40,784 bases of DNA, from assembly GCA_022824685.1 (NCBI GenBank), contig JAJDZJ010000072.1, positions 1-40,784 of the forward strand. Reading direction: 5' to 3'. Positions 31,687-40,764 of this stretch are shown here, in pieces (the first letter of the stretch is position 1; the number at the start of each line of letters is the position of its first letter). The stretch comes from Caldilineaceae bacterium (lineage in GTDB: Bacteria; Chloroflexota; Anaerolineae; Caldilineales; Caldilineaceae). The position numbers and the translations under genes were made by a program. The notes under the pieces are model-generated. The model searched no databases. It worked only from the letters and a program-made list of their open reading frames with translations, and was not told where the DNA came from.

Positions 31687-33609
31687 TCATGCAAACAGCG
31701 CCCGCGCGTCATGCAGATGATCGAAGGTGCCGACAAGCGTCAGATGATCGCCGTATGTCAGCTGTGTGTTGCCCCGCGGCACGATAAACTCGCCGTCGCG
31801 GCGTATCGACAGGATCAATACATCACCGGGTAAAGGGAGTTCCCGCAGCGCCATGTCATCGTACACAGGGTTGTGGAGCCAGACCTCCGAAACCTCCTTG
31901 TTATCATCGGTCCGGGTCAGAAGGTCGTAAATGTCCGGATTGCGCGCCAGGAGACTGAGCAGCGCGGCCTGGTCCAACGAAGGATTGAAGACGGTCACGT
32001 TTAGCGCCTCAAACTCCAGCAAGCGGTTGGTCTCCCTTACAAGGGTCACAATGTGACTGATTCCATATCGTGTGCGCGCCACGTGGCAAACGTGCCGGTT
32101 GCGGTCCGTGTCGCTGATCGTAACGACAACGGTGTCGGCAAGGTCCAGGTACTCGGCAACCCTTCCTCCCTCTTCATCGACATCCGCCTGCAGCACCTCA
32201 ATCCCTTTCGACACCCGTCTCCGCGCCCTCGCCGTCAGATTGGCGTCCGCGTCCACGATGACGACATGCTCGTTGTGGCCCAGCAGCTGTTCAGCAACCT
32301 GGAGTCCCAATCTCTCAGCTCCGAATACCACCACCGGATGCACCGTCTCTTCCTCAGTTCGCGGGACGATGCGGCTGAAGATCAAGGGGGCGGCGCTGAC
32401 CGTCACAATCGCGACAAGGATTATCATCGTGTTCACCGACTCACTGACGATCCCCAAATTGAGGCCGATTGCCGATGCGGCAATTATCAGTGAAAGACGG
32501 GAAGAGAGCAGGAATCCGGCAGAAAACGTCTCGCGCCACGTAAACTGAAAACGAAACAGCAGCGCCGGTCCTACTTTGACGACAAAAGCCGCCAAGACCA
32601 GGAACGGCAGCAACAGCAGCGCATCGGTCGACCCAAGCAGGACGCCAAGATTGAATTCCACGCCCACCATGATGAAGAATATGGGGATGAAGAACCCGAA
32701 CCCAACCGCCTCCAACTGATGCATCGCCTCCAAATCCTCACGCCTCGAAAGCAACGAGAGCATCGCGCCAGCCATGAATGCGCCCAGTATAATCTCCGCG
32801 CCCAGCACCTCCGCCAGCACCACAAAGAGCAACATGATCGTGAACGCGCCCCGGATCTTGATGCGCGCCGTCGTGTGGCTGAGATCCTCCAGTGTGCGCC
32901 GCAGCGATTCCACCCGGTTCAATGAGATAATCCCCAGGCGGTAAAACAGGAAAAAGACCACAAACAACACGCTGATCAACAGAATGTCCAGGGTCAATCC
33001 GTGTGACACGGTCGCCACCACCACCGTGATCAGAATCATGGTGGCGAAGTCGGCGATCAGGGCGGCAATCAGGATCGTCTGGCCGAAGCGGCCCCGAATC
33101 AGCTCCTGTTCCTTGAGCACGGGCATGACGACGCCCAGCGACGTCGTCGACATGATCAACGCCATCATCCATGGATTGCTGACCAGACCCATCCGCAAAA
33201 GCACAACCCCTACGATCGTGGAAAGCGCCAGGGTCAGCAGGAAACTATATGCGCTGGTCGATAGCGGCCCCCATTTGCGGCCGCGTCGGCCTCCTGCTTT
33301 TCCAATCCCTGCTTGCGCCTTGCCCTCGGCTGAAGACCCCGGCAGCTCGATATTGAGACTGGCGAAATCAATCTCCATGCCTGCCAAAAACATCAGAAAG
33401 ACGAAGCCAAACTCCGCCAGCAGCGTTAGCAGTTGATCCTCGTGCGTCACCCAGCCGAAACCGCTCCGGCCTATGGCGATTCCCGCCAGTATCTCGCCGA
33501 CGACAATGGGCAGCCGCAGCCGCTCAAAACGCGTGAGCAACAGCGGCACGAAAAATGCCAGCGCGATGACGATCAATAGAGGCGTAAACGATCCTGTACT
33601 CTCTTCCAT
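31687..33609 (-). CDS. CPA2-family cation:proton antiporter with RCK (TrkA-N/TrkA-C) domains
   Basis: A 640-residue membrane protein. The first ~400 residues form a KefB/KefC-like antiporter with about 12 helices (LPIVVGEILAGIAIG near 35-50, FLAGMEIDF, GAFMAGAMLS). From about 424 comes a TrkA-N domain, then a TrkA-C domain (about 555-640, EVWLHNPVYDDMAL and LTYGDHLTLVG). The usual GxGxxG nucleotide loop is here FGAERLG, with the middle Gly replaced by Glu, though the terminal Asp of the next strand (VIVDAD) remains, so nucleotide gating may differ. The start at 33609 (MEESTGSFTPLL) is chosen because the longer frame to 33741 adds a polar, unrelated leader. It is divergent from recD2. Confidence 0.9.
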   Translation of the reverse strand: MEESTGSFTPLLIVIALAFFVPLLLTRFERLRLPIVVGEILAGIAIGRSGFGWVTHEDQLLTLLAEFGFVFLMFLAGMEIDFASLNIELPGSSAEGKAQAGIGKAGGRRGRKWGPLSTSAYSFLLTLALSTIVGVVLLRMGLVSNPWMMALIMSTTSLGVVMPVLKEQELIRGRFGQTILIAALIADFATMILITVVVATVSHGLTLDILLISVLFVVFFLFYRLGIISLNRVESLRRTLEDLSHTTARIKIRGAFTIMLLFVVLAEVLGAEIILGAFMAGAMLSLLSRREDLEAMHQLEAVGFGFFIPIFFIMVGVEFNLGVLLGSTDALLLLPFLVLAAFVVKVGPALLFRFQFTWRETFSAGFLLSSRLSLIIAASAIGLNLGIVSESVNTMIILVAIVTVSAAPLIFSRIVPRTEEETVHPVVVFGAERLGLQVAEQLLGHNEHVVIVDADANLTARARRRVSKGIEVLQADVDEEGGRVAEYLDLADTVVVTISDTDRNRHVCHVARTRYGISHIVTLVRETNRLLEFEALNVTVFNPSLDQAALLSLLARNPDIYDLLTRTDDNKEVSEVWLHNPVYDDMALRELPLPGDVLILSIRRDGEFIVPRGNTQLTYGDHLTLVGTFDHLHDARALFA

Positions 33610-33723
33610 TTGCAATCCGCGGTGGTCCCGCGTCCTTTCTTTACTGAGAAGGGCGCCGGTAATGGGCGCGTCGACTACCCTGTTAAACTGTCCTGTGGGG
33701 TTCGCAAATTGAATGGGCTTCCC

Positions 33724-33752
33724 TTGATTGGGCCATCCCATTCTGTTACCCT
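33724..33752 (+). promoter_or_regulatory. Promoter for recD2, predicted leaderless or nearly so
   Basis: TTGATT (33724-33729), a 17-base spacer, TACCCT (33747-33752). The -10 is weak. The ATG lies 8 bases after it (33760), so transcription would start at or next to the start codon. There is no ribosome site upstream, consistent with a leaderless message. Confidence 0.45.
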
Positions 33753-33759
33753 AACACCC

Positions 33760-36231
33760 ATGAGCGGCGAAATGCAAGATTTGCTGCGCGGCGTCATCGA
33801 GCGCATCACCTTCCACAATAACGAAAACGGCTATACAGTCGCCAAACTGGCGCTGGAACAGCCTTCCCATCACCTGCCTCACTGGCAAAAAGAGGCAACT
33901 GTGGTGGGCGCGATGGTCGGCGTCAACGTAGGCGAATCCGTCGAGCTCAAGGGACACTGGGACCTGCACCCCCAGTATGGCAAACAGTTCACCGCCGTCA
34001 GCATGCGTTCGGTCCTGCCCGCGACCGTGGCCGGCATCGAAAAATACCTTGGCAGCGGCCTGATCAAAGGCGTCGGTCCTGTGACGGCCAAACGCGTCGT
34101 CGCCCATTTCGGTCCCGAAACACTGGACATCATCGACAACCATCCCCAACGCCTGTCCGAAGTGAGCGGAGTCGGCCGCAAAAGAATCTCGATGATCAAA
34201 GCCGCTTGGCTCGAACAGCAAGCGATCAAGGAGGTGATGATCTTCCTCCAGGGCCACGGGGTCAGCGCCAACCTCGCCGCAAAAATCTACAAACGGTACG
34301 GTGACAAAGCCATCGAAACTGTGCAAAACAACCCCTTCCGGCTTTCGGAAGATATCTTTGGCATCGGCTTCCAGACTGCCGACGCGATCGCGCAAGCCAT
34401 GGGCATCCCACATGACGCGCCCCAGCGCGTCGCCGCCGCCGTCGAGTATGCGCTCAATCGCGCCGCTGACGAGGGCCATGTCTTCCTCCCAAGCGCCGAG
34501 CTGATCGAAAAAGCTGACGCGCTCCTGCAAGTGGGGAAAGAAAAAACCGCGGCAGGGCTGCTCCGCCTGAAAGCGTCAGACCGTGTAAAACTCGCCGCAG
34601 GGCCCGGCGAAGAGGCTGAAGCGCTCCAATGGGCCGTGGCCGAAATCTTCCAGCCGTCAAGCCCGCAACCTCTGCCACTCTTGCGCGAAGGCCGCCGCGC
34701 CTCCGACAGTCCGTCCCCCGCTCAGGTCGAGAGCCTGATGCAAAACGAACACGCCGTCTACCTGGCGCCAATGTATTACGCCGAAGTCGGCGTCAGCAAC
34801 CGGCTGGCGCGGCTGATGCGCGGCCGCGGCGGAGCTCCCTTTTCAGCCCCGTCCGGCCCGCTCGCATCCTTCCAAAACCTGGACTGGAATCTGGTCTTCG
34901 CCCAACTACAGACCCAACTCACCAACCATCAGGGCCCCCTCCGCCTGGCATCTCGCCAGCAAGATGCCGTCCAAACTGCCCTCACCAACAGGCTCACCGT
35001 CCTCACGGGGGGGCCGGGTACAGGCAAAACGACCGTTGTCCGCGCCATCATCGACCTCTGCGAGCGGGCCGGCGCCGAAGCAATCCTTGCCGCGCCCACC
35101 GGCCGCGCCGCCAAGCGCCTCTCCGAAACGACCGGCCGTCCCGCCAAGACGGTCCACAGGCTGCTTCAGTTCCAGCCCGCCGCCGGCTTCTCCTTCAAGC
35201 GCAACGAGGAGAACCCCCTCGCCGGCGACCTGCTGATCGTGGATGAGTCCTCCATGCTGGACCTCATCCTCACAAACCATCTCCTCAAGGCGGTCCCCGA
35301 AGGCATGTCGCTGCTCCTGGTGGGCGACATTGATCAGCTGCCAAGCGTTGGCGCGGGCAATGTCCTCAAAGATCTGATCGCGGCCATTGAACAGGAAAAC
35401 GACGAGACCCGGAATCTCCAATCTGCTGACCAGCGCTGCCGCGCCGCCGTCGTCCGGCTCGACACGATCTTCCGCCAGGCCGCCGGCAGCTACATCGTCG
35501 AGAACGCACACCGTATCAACCGCGGCCAGATGCCCGTCCTCACGAGGACCGCAGCCGAGGAGCGGACCGAAGCCAACGACTTCTTCCTCTTCCGCGCCGA
35601 AGAGCCCGAACGCGCGGCAGAACTCTGCGTGGAACTGGTACAGGAACGCATCCCGCGCCGCTTCGCCATCCCCCCGCAGGACATTCAGGTCCTCAGCCCC
35701 ATGCACCGCGGCGCGGCCGGCGTCACAATCCTCAACCAAGACATCCAACAGGCGCTCAATCCGTCCCTTCCCAACAGCAGAGAGCGCAGCTTCGGAGACT
35801 GCGTCTACCGGAGCGGGGATCGGGTGATGCAAATGCGTAACAACTATGATAAAGATGTGTTCAATGGCGATATGGGCTATATTAAAGATGTCGACCTGAT
35901 AGACCAGCAGGTAAAGGTCGAAATCGACGGCCGCATGGTCGGCTACGATTTTCAGGAGCTGGACGAACTGGTCCATGCCTTCGCCATCAGCGTGCACAAA
36001 AGCCAGGGCAGCGAATTCCCGGCGGTCGTGATCCCGGTTCTCACCAGCCATTTCATTCTGCTTCAACGCAATCTACTATACACGGCTGTCACGCGCGCCA
36101 AGCGGCTGGTCGTGCTGGTCGGACAACCAAGAGCGATTGGCATCGCCGTAGGCAACGACCAGGTGGCCCAGCGCTACAGCGGTCTCACCGAACGGCTGCG
36201 CCGTGCAACTGCAGGAGAAATCTACCCATGA
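33760..36231 (+). CDS. recD2: RecD2-like ATP-dependent DNA helicase
   Basis: An 823-residue SF1B 5'-3' helicase. The N-terminal OB-like region (EGYTVAKL-type, here NENGYTVAKLAL) is followed by paired helix-hairpin-helix segments (LIKGVGPVTAKRV and VSGVGRKRIS, about 100-150), the hallmark of RecD2 as opposed to RecBCD RecD. Walker A is LTGGPGTGKTT (near 425), then DLLIVDESSMLD (motif II), VGDIDQLPSVGAG (motif III), VHKSQGSEFPAVVIP and LLYTAVTRAKRLVVLV (motifs V-VI). It is probably involved in DNA repair. The frame is open 50 codons upstream, but the sequence there is non-coding in character. The isomerase gene overlaps its stop as ATGA. Confidence 0.93.
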   Translation: MSGEMQDLLRGVIERITFHNNENGYTVAKLALEQPSHHLPHWQKEATVVGAMVGVNVGESVELKGHWDLHPQYGKQFTAVSMRSVLPATVAGIEKYLGSGLIKGVGPVTAKRVVAHFGPETLDIIDNHPQRLSEVSGVGRKRISMIKAAWLEQQAIKEVMIFLQGHGVSANLAAKIYKRYGDKAIETVQNNPFRLSEDIFGIGFQTADAIAQAMGIPHDAPQRVAAAVEYALNRAADEGHVFLPSAELIEKADALLQVGKEKTAAGLLRLKASDRVKLAAGPGEEAEALQWAVAEIFQPSSPQPLPLLREGRRASDSPSPAQVESLMQNEHAVYLAPMYYAEVGVSNRLARLMRGRGGAPFSAPSGPLASFQNLDWNLVFAQLQTQLTNHQGPLRLASRQQDAVQTALTNRLTVLTGGPGTGKTTVVRAIIDLCERAGAEAILAAPTGRAAKRLSETTGRPAKTVHRLLQFQPAAGFSFKRNEENPLAGDLLIVDESSMLDLILTNHLLKAVPEGMSLLLVGDIDQLPSVGAGNVLKDLIAAIEQENDETRNLQSADQRCRAAVVRLDTIFRQAAGSYIVENAHRINRGQMPVLTRTAAEERTEANDFFLFRAEEPERAAELCVELVQERIPRRFAIPPQDIQVLSPMHRGAAGVTILNQDIQQALNPSLPNSRERSFGDCVYRSGDRVMQMRNNYDKDVFNGDMGYIKDVDLIDQQVKVEIDGRMVGYDFQELDELVHAFAISVHKSQGSEFPAVVIPVLTSHFILLQRNLLYTAVTRAKRLVVLVGQPRAIGIAVGNDQVAQRYSGLTERLRRATAGEIYP

Positions 36232-37010
36232 GCGCCAACGGAAAACCATCCATCGCCGTACAACTCTACAGCCTGCGCCACCTCTCCGATAGCTTTGCCG
36301 ACATCGCGGCCGCAGCCGCCTCCGCCGGTTACGAAGGTGTCGAGCTCATCTTCTTGCCCGATCATAGTGGTGAAGAAGCCAAAGCCACTCTGGAGACGCA
36401 CGGTCTGCAGGCCGTGTCCGCCCACGTACCCTACCAGTCCCTTGCCGACGACTTCGCCGCCACGATCGCCTTTCACCGCGCCGTCGGCAACGATTGCCTC
36501 ATCCTCCCCATGCCTGATCCCGCAGTTCGCCAGGCCGCCACCGCCGAAGCCTGGCGCGCATTCGGCCAGACCCTCAACGAGATGGGGCGGCGCTGCCGGG
36601 CCGAGGGGATGCGCCTGGGCTACCACAACCACGCCTTCGAAATGGAGCGCCTCGACGGCGCAAGGGCCATCGACTGGCTGTTGACAAGTGCTGAGGAGGA
36701 CAACCTGTTCTGGGAGCCCGACCTGGCCTGGATCGCCGACGGCGGCGCCTCGCCCTTGGAACTCGTGCAAAAGTACGCCGGCCGCTGTCCCCACATTCAC
36801 GCCAAAGACCTGGCCCCGGCAGGCCAGAACGAAGATCAAATGGGCCTCGCCGATGTCGGCTATGGCACGCTCGAGTGGGACGACATCTTGCCGGCCTGCC
36901 GCGCCGCCGGCGCTGTGTGCTACGTCGTCGAACACGATCTGCCCAAAGATCCCGTCGCCAGCATCAGGCGCAGCCGCGATTTCCTCGCGAGCCGCGCAGC
37001 CATTCTATGA
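36228..37010 (+). CDS. Sugar phosphate isomerase/epimerase family protein (xylose isomerase-like TIM barrel)
   Basis: A 260-residue protein. SIAVQLYSLRH at the start, GYEGVELI, LGYHNHAFEM, DLAWIADGG, HIHAKDLAP and CYVVEHD line up as successive barrel strands with the His, Asp and Glu metal ligands of the AP-endonuclease 2 / xylose-isomerase superfamily. It probably isomerises or epimerises a sugar or inositol-type compound; the substrate is not evident. Its ATG overlaps the recD2 stop (ATGA), so the two are cotranscribed although unrelated in role. Confidence 0.88.
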   Translation: MSANGKPSIAVQLYSLRHLSDSFADIAAAAASAGYEGVELIFLPDHSGEEAKATLETHGLQAVSAHVPYQSLADDFAATIAFHRAVGNDCLILPMPDPAVRQAATAEAWRAFGQTLNEMGRRCRAEGMRLGYHNHAFEMERLDGARAIDWLLTSAEEDNLFWEPDLAWIADGGASPLELVQKYAGRCPHIHAKDLAPAGQNEDQMGLADVGYGTLEWDDILPACRAAGAVCYVVEHDLPKDPVASIRRSRDFLASRAAIL

Positions 37011-37184
37011 CTTGGGCGCACACAAACGCACCGGCTGCCGGAGCGCAGTGTGCAATGCTCTGACGCCATCTCGCTCAGGCGCCCGCGCCCAATGACGCAG
37101 CGCTGATCCGGTTTCGGAAGAGACCGGCCTTCAAAGCACTGCGATCGGACGATTGATTTCGAAATACTGTATTTGGAGAGAAAC

Positions 37185-37598
37185 TTGGCAAATTCGGCGA
37201 TGTTTGAGGGGCTTGTGTTCGATGAACGCCGAAAAGTGGCGCAAGTGAAGCATGTGGGCGAGCGCGCCTGCTATGTCGTCGATGAAGATGGCTTCCTGCG
37301 CCACATTGACGCCGCCCAGGTCGATCAACAGGTGCTCGACTTCCTCAAAGGACAGGTGGATCAGCACCGAGACCTGGCTGTGAGCGGCGTTCTGGATATG
37401 ATGGGCAAGGACGACATCTTCACAAAGGCCGCGGTCGAATCATCGATCGACAATATCGATCAAGCCGTCGGGCAAGCGATCCCCGAACAGTCGCGGCAAT
37501 GGCTCGGCATGATGGGCTTCCGCGTCATCATCGACGACCAGGGCCTGATCGTGGACATCGAGATGCCCGCCGGTGAGATCGACGACGACGAATACTGA
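37185..37598 (+). CDS. Small acidic protein of unknown function
   Basis: A 137-residue soluble acidic protein that I do not recognise. N-terminal strand-like segments (FEGLVFDERRKVAQVKHVG, ACYVVDEDGFLRHIDAA) are followed by a helical middle (VDQQVLDFLKGQVDQHRDL) and an acidic end (EMPAGEIDDDEY). The TTG at 37185 is preferred as start because GGAG (37175-37178) sits a normal distance upstream; ATG 37200 and TTG 37173 are alternatives. Codon use matches neighbours. It stands alone between the isomerase and a convergent phosphatase gene. No function is proposed. Confidence 0.7.
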   Translation: MANSAMFEGLVFDERRKVAQVKHVGERACYVVDEDGFLRHIDAAQVDQQVLDFLKGQVDQHRDLAVSGVLDMMGKDDIFTKAAVESSIDNIDQAVGQAIPEQSRQWLGMMGFRVIIDDQGLIVDIEMPAGEIDDDEY

Positions 37599-37655
37599 GT
37601 CGACTCCGGGGAACAGAGGAGATCCAACTCTCCCCTTTCCCCCGATCGGCAGGCG

Positions 37656-39560
37656 CTAACCTAGATGCCAGTCGGGATTCGTCAATGCCTCGTACACGAC
37701 GCCGCCCTCCACGTTGCGCGGCATCGGCAAACCCAGCAGGTAACATAGCGTTGGCGCAACGTCAACGGCCCGTACCTGCCCCTGCAGCGCCAGCCCCTCC
37801 TTGACACCAGGACCGGCCAGAACGAAGGTGCAGTGCTGCCCCGCAATCCCAAAACTGACCGAGGGCAGCTGCTTGCCGTGCGCGCCGTCAAACTCCGGGC
37901 GCAGCGCGTAGACCACGTCTCCCACCGTGTCGCCCCAAAGGTTAACCATCTCCGCGTCCTCCCGCGTCAGCGCCAAAGCAAATGGATGACGCCCGGTGAC
38001 AGGGTCCTTGTACGCGTGCAGCGCCGCAATGACCTCCAGCTGGGTCTCCTTGTACGCCTCCTCCGCGACGATCCCGGTCGGCTCCCGCCCCTCCAGATTG
38101 ATGAACACATGCACCAGGCCCACCGCTGCCGCCCGCGTGCGCGTCCAGTCGACCGTCCTCTTCCCGTCCTCCTCCTTGTAGACCAGGAACCCGGCCTCTT
38201 CCAGGACCTCCTCAATCTCGACCGCCTTGTACTGGTTCGGCGTGCCGCCATGATCAGAAACAAGGCAGATCAACGTCTCCTCGTCCGCAATGCTCGCCAC
38301 GCGGCCAATCATGTCGTCGATTGAACTGTAGGTCCGGATCACGCCGTCCATGCAACGTTTGCGGGTCTCCTCATCCGCGCCGCCGAACTCCTCAGCCTGG
38401 CCAAGGAAAAAGTGGCTCGTATAGTCCGACGCGTGCGTCTCGATGAAGAGCGTCGTCCAATCTTCACGGCTGCTGGTGAGATAGTCGGCCACATCCGCCA
38501 GGCGCTCGTGATGGAAGTCAAGCAGCTCAAAATACGTGTCGTCATCCATGATTCCCAGGGCGTCCCTTGCCGGGTTCTGCAGGAAATTGCCAACATGCCG
38601 GTCTATCTCCTCCGCCGCGCTCGCCGGCTCCGTGTAGCCGCCGGTCGGCCACATCTGCGGGACGAACAACTCAAAAGCGTCCGCATCCGCCGTCAGATTG
38701 ACCAGCTTCAGCCGCACATAGCCATCCAGCGCCTCACCGTCGATCTCAAACTGGTCCAACCACCAGTCGCTCCAATCGCCTACGCCCAGCTCAGCCACCG
38801 CGCTGCCCCCGTCGCGCGACCGGCAGACCCGCACACGGTCGTAGCCGTCGTCACCCGACGCGTAAATCAGCCCGTAAAAGGTCTTCGGCGTGCCCTCCTC
38901 TCCTCGCAACATCATGTCGCGGCCCCGGGCTAGGGGCTGAATCGTCAGCGCCACCTCTTTGGGCGGGCGGCTCGAACGCGGCATCTCCTTCCAGTCCACG
39001 GCGTCCTCTATCGTTACCGGGTCAACGTCCGAGCCGGTCTGCAGAGCGCTCGGGTCAAGAGTCTCCGGATCCCGTTGCCCGCCAATCTTCCGCCTCTGCC
39101 ACTTGCCGGCCACAAACAAGTGATACCCGGCAATCTGGTGGTGGTTGGAGACGCCAGGTCCCGTCCCTTCCACCTGAACGCCGCTTGTCACCGTCGGCGG
39201 CCACGACATCTCCCATTTCACCAGCAAAGGCGTGCCCCCCGCCCGCTCCACCGTATTCCACAAATACTCCGCCCGCGAGAGCTCGGTGTTGATGCCCCAG
39301 ACCGTCTCATCCAGCGGAGCCCCCAGCTTGCGGATGTTGAAATCCATCACGCCGTGATTTCCCGGCCATGCGCCGGTTGACGTCGCCGTCCACCCAGGGG
39401 GCGTCAAAGTCGGAAATACTCCAATCATGGGGCGATGCACACCGCGTTGCATCAGTTTGCCGAGATGGGGCATGTGGCCCCCGTTTACCATGTTTATCAC
39501 CAGTTCCATGCTGGCTCCGTCCATACCAATCAGGATGGCGCGCCGTGCCGGGCTTTGCAT
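37656..39560 (-). CDS. Alkaline-phosphatase-superfamily protein (type I phosphodiesterase/nucleotide pyrophosphatase-like)
   Basis: A 634-residue metallo-phosphoesterase. The metal site starts at D14 (LIGMDGAS), and the nucleophile Thr is in FPTLTPPGW (T51 or T53). ETHASDYTSHFF gives the second Asp/His set, LVSDHGGTPNQ the third, and GQHCTFVLAGPG the last His. A ~200-residue insert between nucleophile and the second site forms a cap-like domain. No signal peptide is seen, so it is probably cytosolic. Related proteins cleave phosphodiesters, nucleotides or phosphonates; the substrate is unknown. The start at 39560 has a strong AAAGGAGAGAGAG ribosome site. Confidence 0.9.
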   Translation of the reverse strand: MQSPARRAILIGMDGASMELVINMVNGGHMPHLGKLMQRGVHRPMIGVFPTLTPPGWTATSTGAWPGNHGVMDFNIRKLGAPLDETVWGINTELSRAEYLWNTVERAGGTPLLVKWEMSWPPTVTSGVQVEGTGPGVSNHHQIAGYHLFVAGKWQRRKIGGQRDPETLDPSALQTGSDVDPVTIEDAVDWKEMPRSSRPPKEVALTIQPLARGRDMMLRGEEGTPKTFYGLIYASGDDGYDRVRVCRSRDGGSAVAELGVGDWSDWWLDQFEIDGEALDGYVRLKLVNLTADADAFELFVPQMWPTGGYTEPASAAEEIDRHVGNFLQNPARDALGIMDDDTYFELLDFHHERLADVADYLTSSREDWTTLFIETHASDYTSHFFLGQAEEFGGADEETRKRCMDGVIRTYSSIDDMIGRVASIADEETLICLVSDHGGTPNQYKAVEIEEVLEEAGFLVYKEEDGKRTVDWTRTRAAAVGLVHVFINLEGREPTGIVAEEAYKETQLEVIAALHAYKDPVTGRHPFALALTREDAEMVNLWGDTVGDVVYALRPEFDGAHGKQLPSVSFGIAGQHCTFVLAGPGVKEGLALQGQVRAVDVAPTLCYLLGLPMPRNVEGGVVYEALTNPDWHLG

Positions 39561-39903
39561 CTCTCTCTCCTTTAACAGGTTGCGATTGCACCGAATGGTC
39601 GCCCCCTTTTCAGGGCCGCCGCAGGTCTTCCACGCACAAGGATAAGGACTTACATCATACCCCGCAACCGGCCAGGATTCACAACAACCGCCGCCTCCGA
39701 AAAAGGCCGCCCGGCCCTCTCCCTCTGGAACCCAATGCCCGCTGACCGCTGCCTGCCACCCCGCCCCCGCCCCAATCTGGTTTTCTCACTCCTCCCTCCT
39801 CCCCCCTCGCCCTCTCCCCGCCGATCCCCCAATGCCCGCCCGCGTAGCCTCCCCGTCCCGCCACCCCCTGCCCCCTGCCCACCGACCACTGACCTCTGAA
39901 GTT

Positions 39904-40080
39904 CTGGGCCTCCCCCAACCCCCGCCCTTCTACCCTAACGCCTTGCCATCTGTCGGCGGCCCCGCCCTCCCCGCGCCCCGCCGCACGCCCATGCCATCAT
40001 TCGCCGCCAGCCGCCTCGCCTCTCCTCCACCGGGCGGGGCAGTGCGTTAACCAGAAAGCCTTGCCACCATCACCGGCCCC
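39904..40080. repeat. ~180-base dispersed repeat, copy 2
   Basis: Same order of blocks as 14245-14425: CCTCCCCCAACCCCC, GCCTTGCCAT, TGTCGGC, CGCGCCCCGCC, GGGCGGGGCAGTGC, CCTTGCCAC. The orientation is the same. Confidence 0.6.
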
Positions 40081-40109
40081 CGGTGTTTGCCGCCGCCCCG
40101 GGGGACACC

Positions 40110-40764
40110 CCCCGCCCCCAATCCCCGCCCTTATCCTCCTAATCCCTTCAATCCCCCCAAATCCCAAAAATCCCCCCAAATCCCCGTTCAGACAAAATCC
40201 CCGTCCCCCTGCCCTTCTCCCTGTCCCTCCGTGTCCCTCCGTGGATCAGAAGCTGTTGCTGTTCGCCGTTGCTTTTTCCGCGCCCCTTCGCGTCCCTTCG
40301 CGGATCAATCTGCCGTTGCCGTTCGCCGTTGCCGTTTCCCCCATCACCCTAATCCCTTAATCCCCCCAAATCCCCGTCCCCCTGCCCTTCTCCCTGTCCC
40401 TCCGTGTCCCTCCGTGGATCAAAAGCTGTTGCCGTTCGCCGTTGCTATTTTCCGCGCCCCTTCGCGTCCCTTCGCGGATCAATCTGCCATTGCCGTTCGC
40501 CGTTGCCGTTTCCCCCATCCCCCTAATCCCAAAAATCTCCCCAAATCCCCGTTCAGACAAAATCCCCGTCCCCCTGCCCTTCTCCCTGTCCCTCCGTGTC
40601 CCTCTGTGGATCAAAAGCTGTTGCCGTTCGCCGTTGCTTTTTTCCGCGCCCCTTCGCGTCCCTTCGCGGATCAATCTGCCGTTGCCGTTCGCCGTTGCCG
40701 TTTCCCCCATCCCCCTAATCCCAAAAATCCCCCCAAATCCCCGTCCAGACAGAATCCCAGTCCC
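40110..40764. repeat. Array of three ~170-190-base composite repeat units
   Basis: The block GCCCTTCTCCCTGTCCC starts at 40211, 40384 and 40576 (spacing 173 and 192). Each unit has, in order, CCTCCGTGTCCCTCCGTGGATCA (split in two related halves), a CCCTTCGCGTCCCTTCGCGGATCA half that is a variant of the first, GCCGTTGCCGTTCGCCGTTG, CCCCCATCCCCCTAATC and CCCAAATCCCCGT. Not coding on either strand; long frames are an effect of the repeat. Confidence 0.85.

Noticed and set aside
40110..40764. CRISPR array
   Set aside because: Units are adjacent and similar throughout; there are no short constant repeats with unique spacers and no cas genes.
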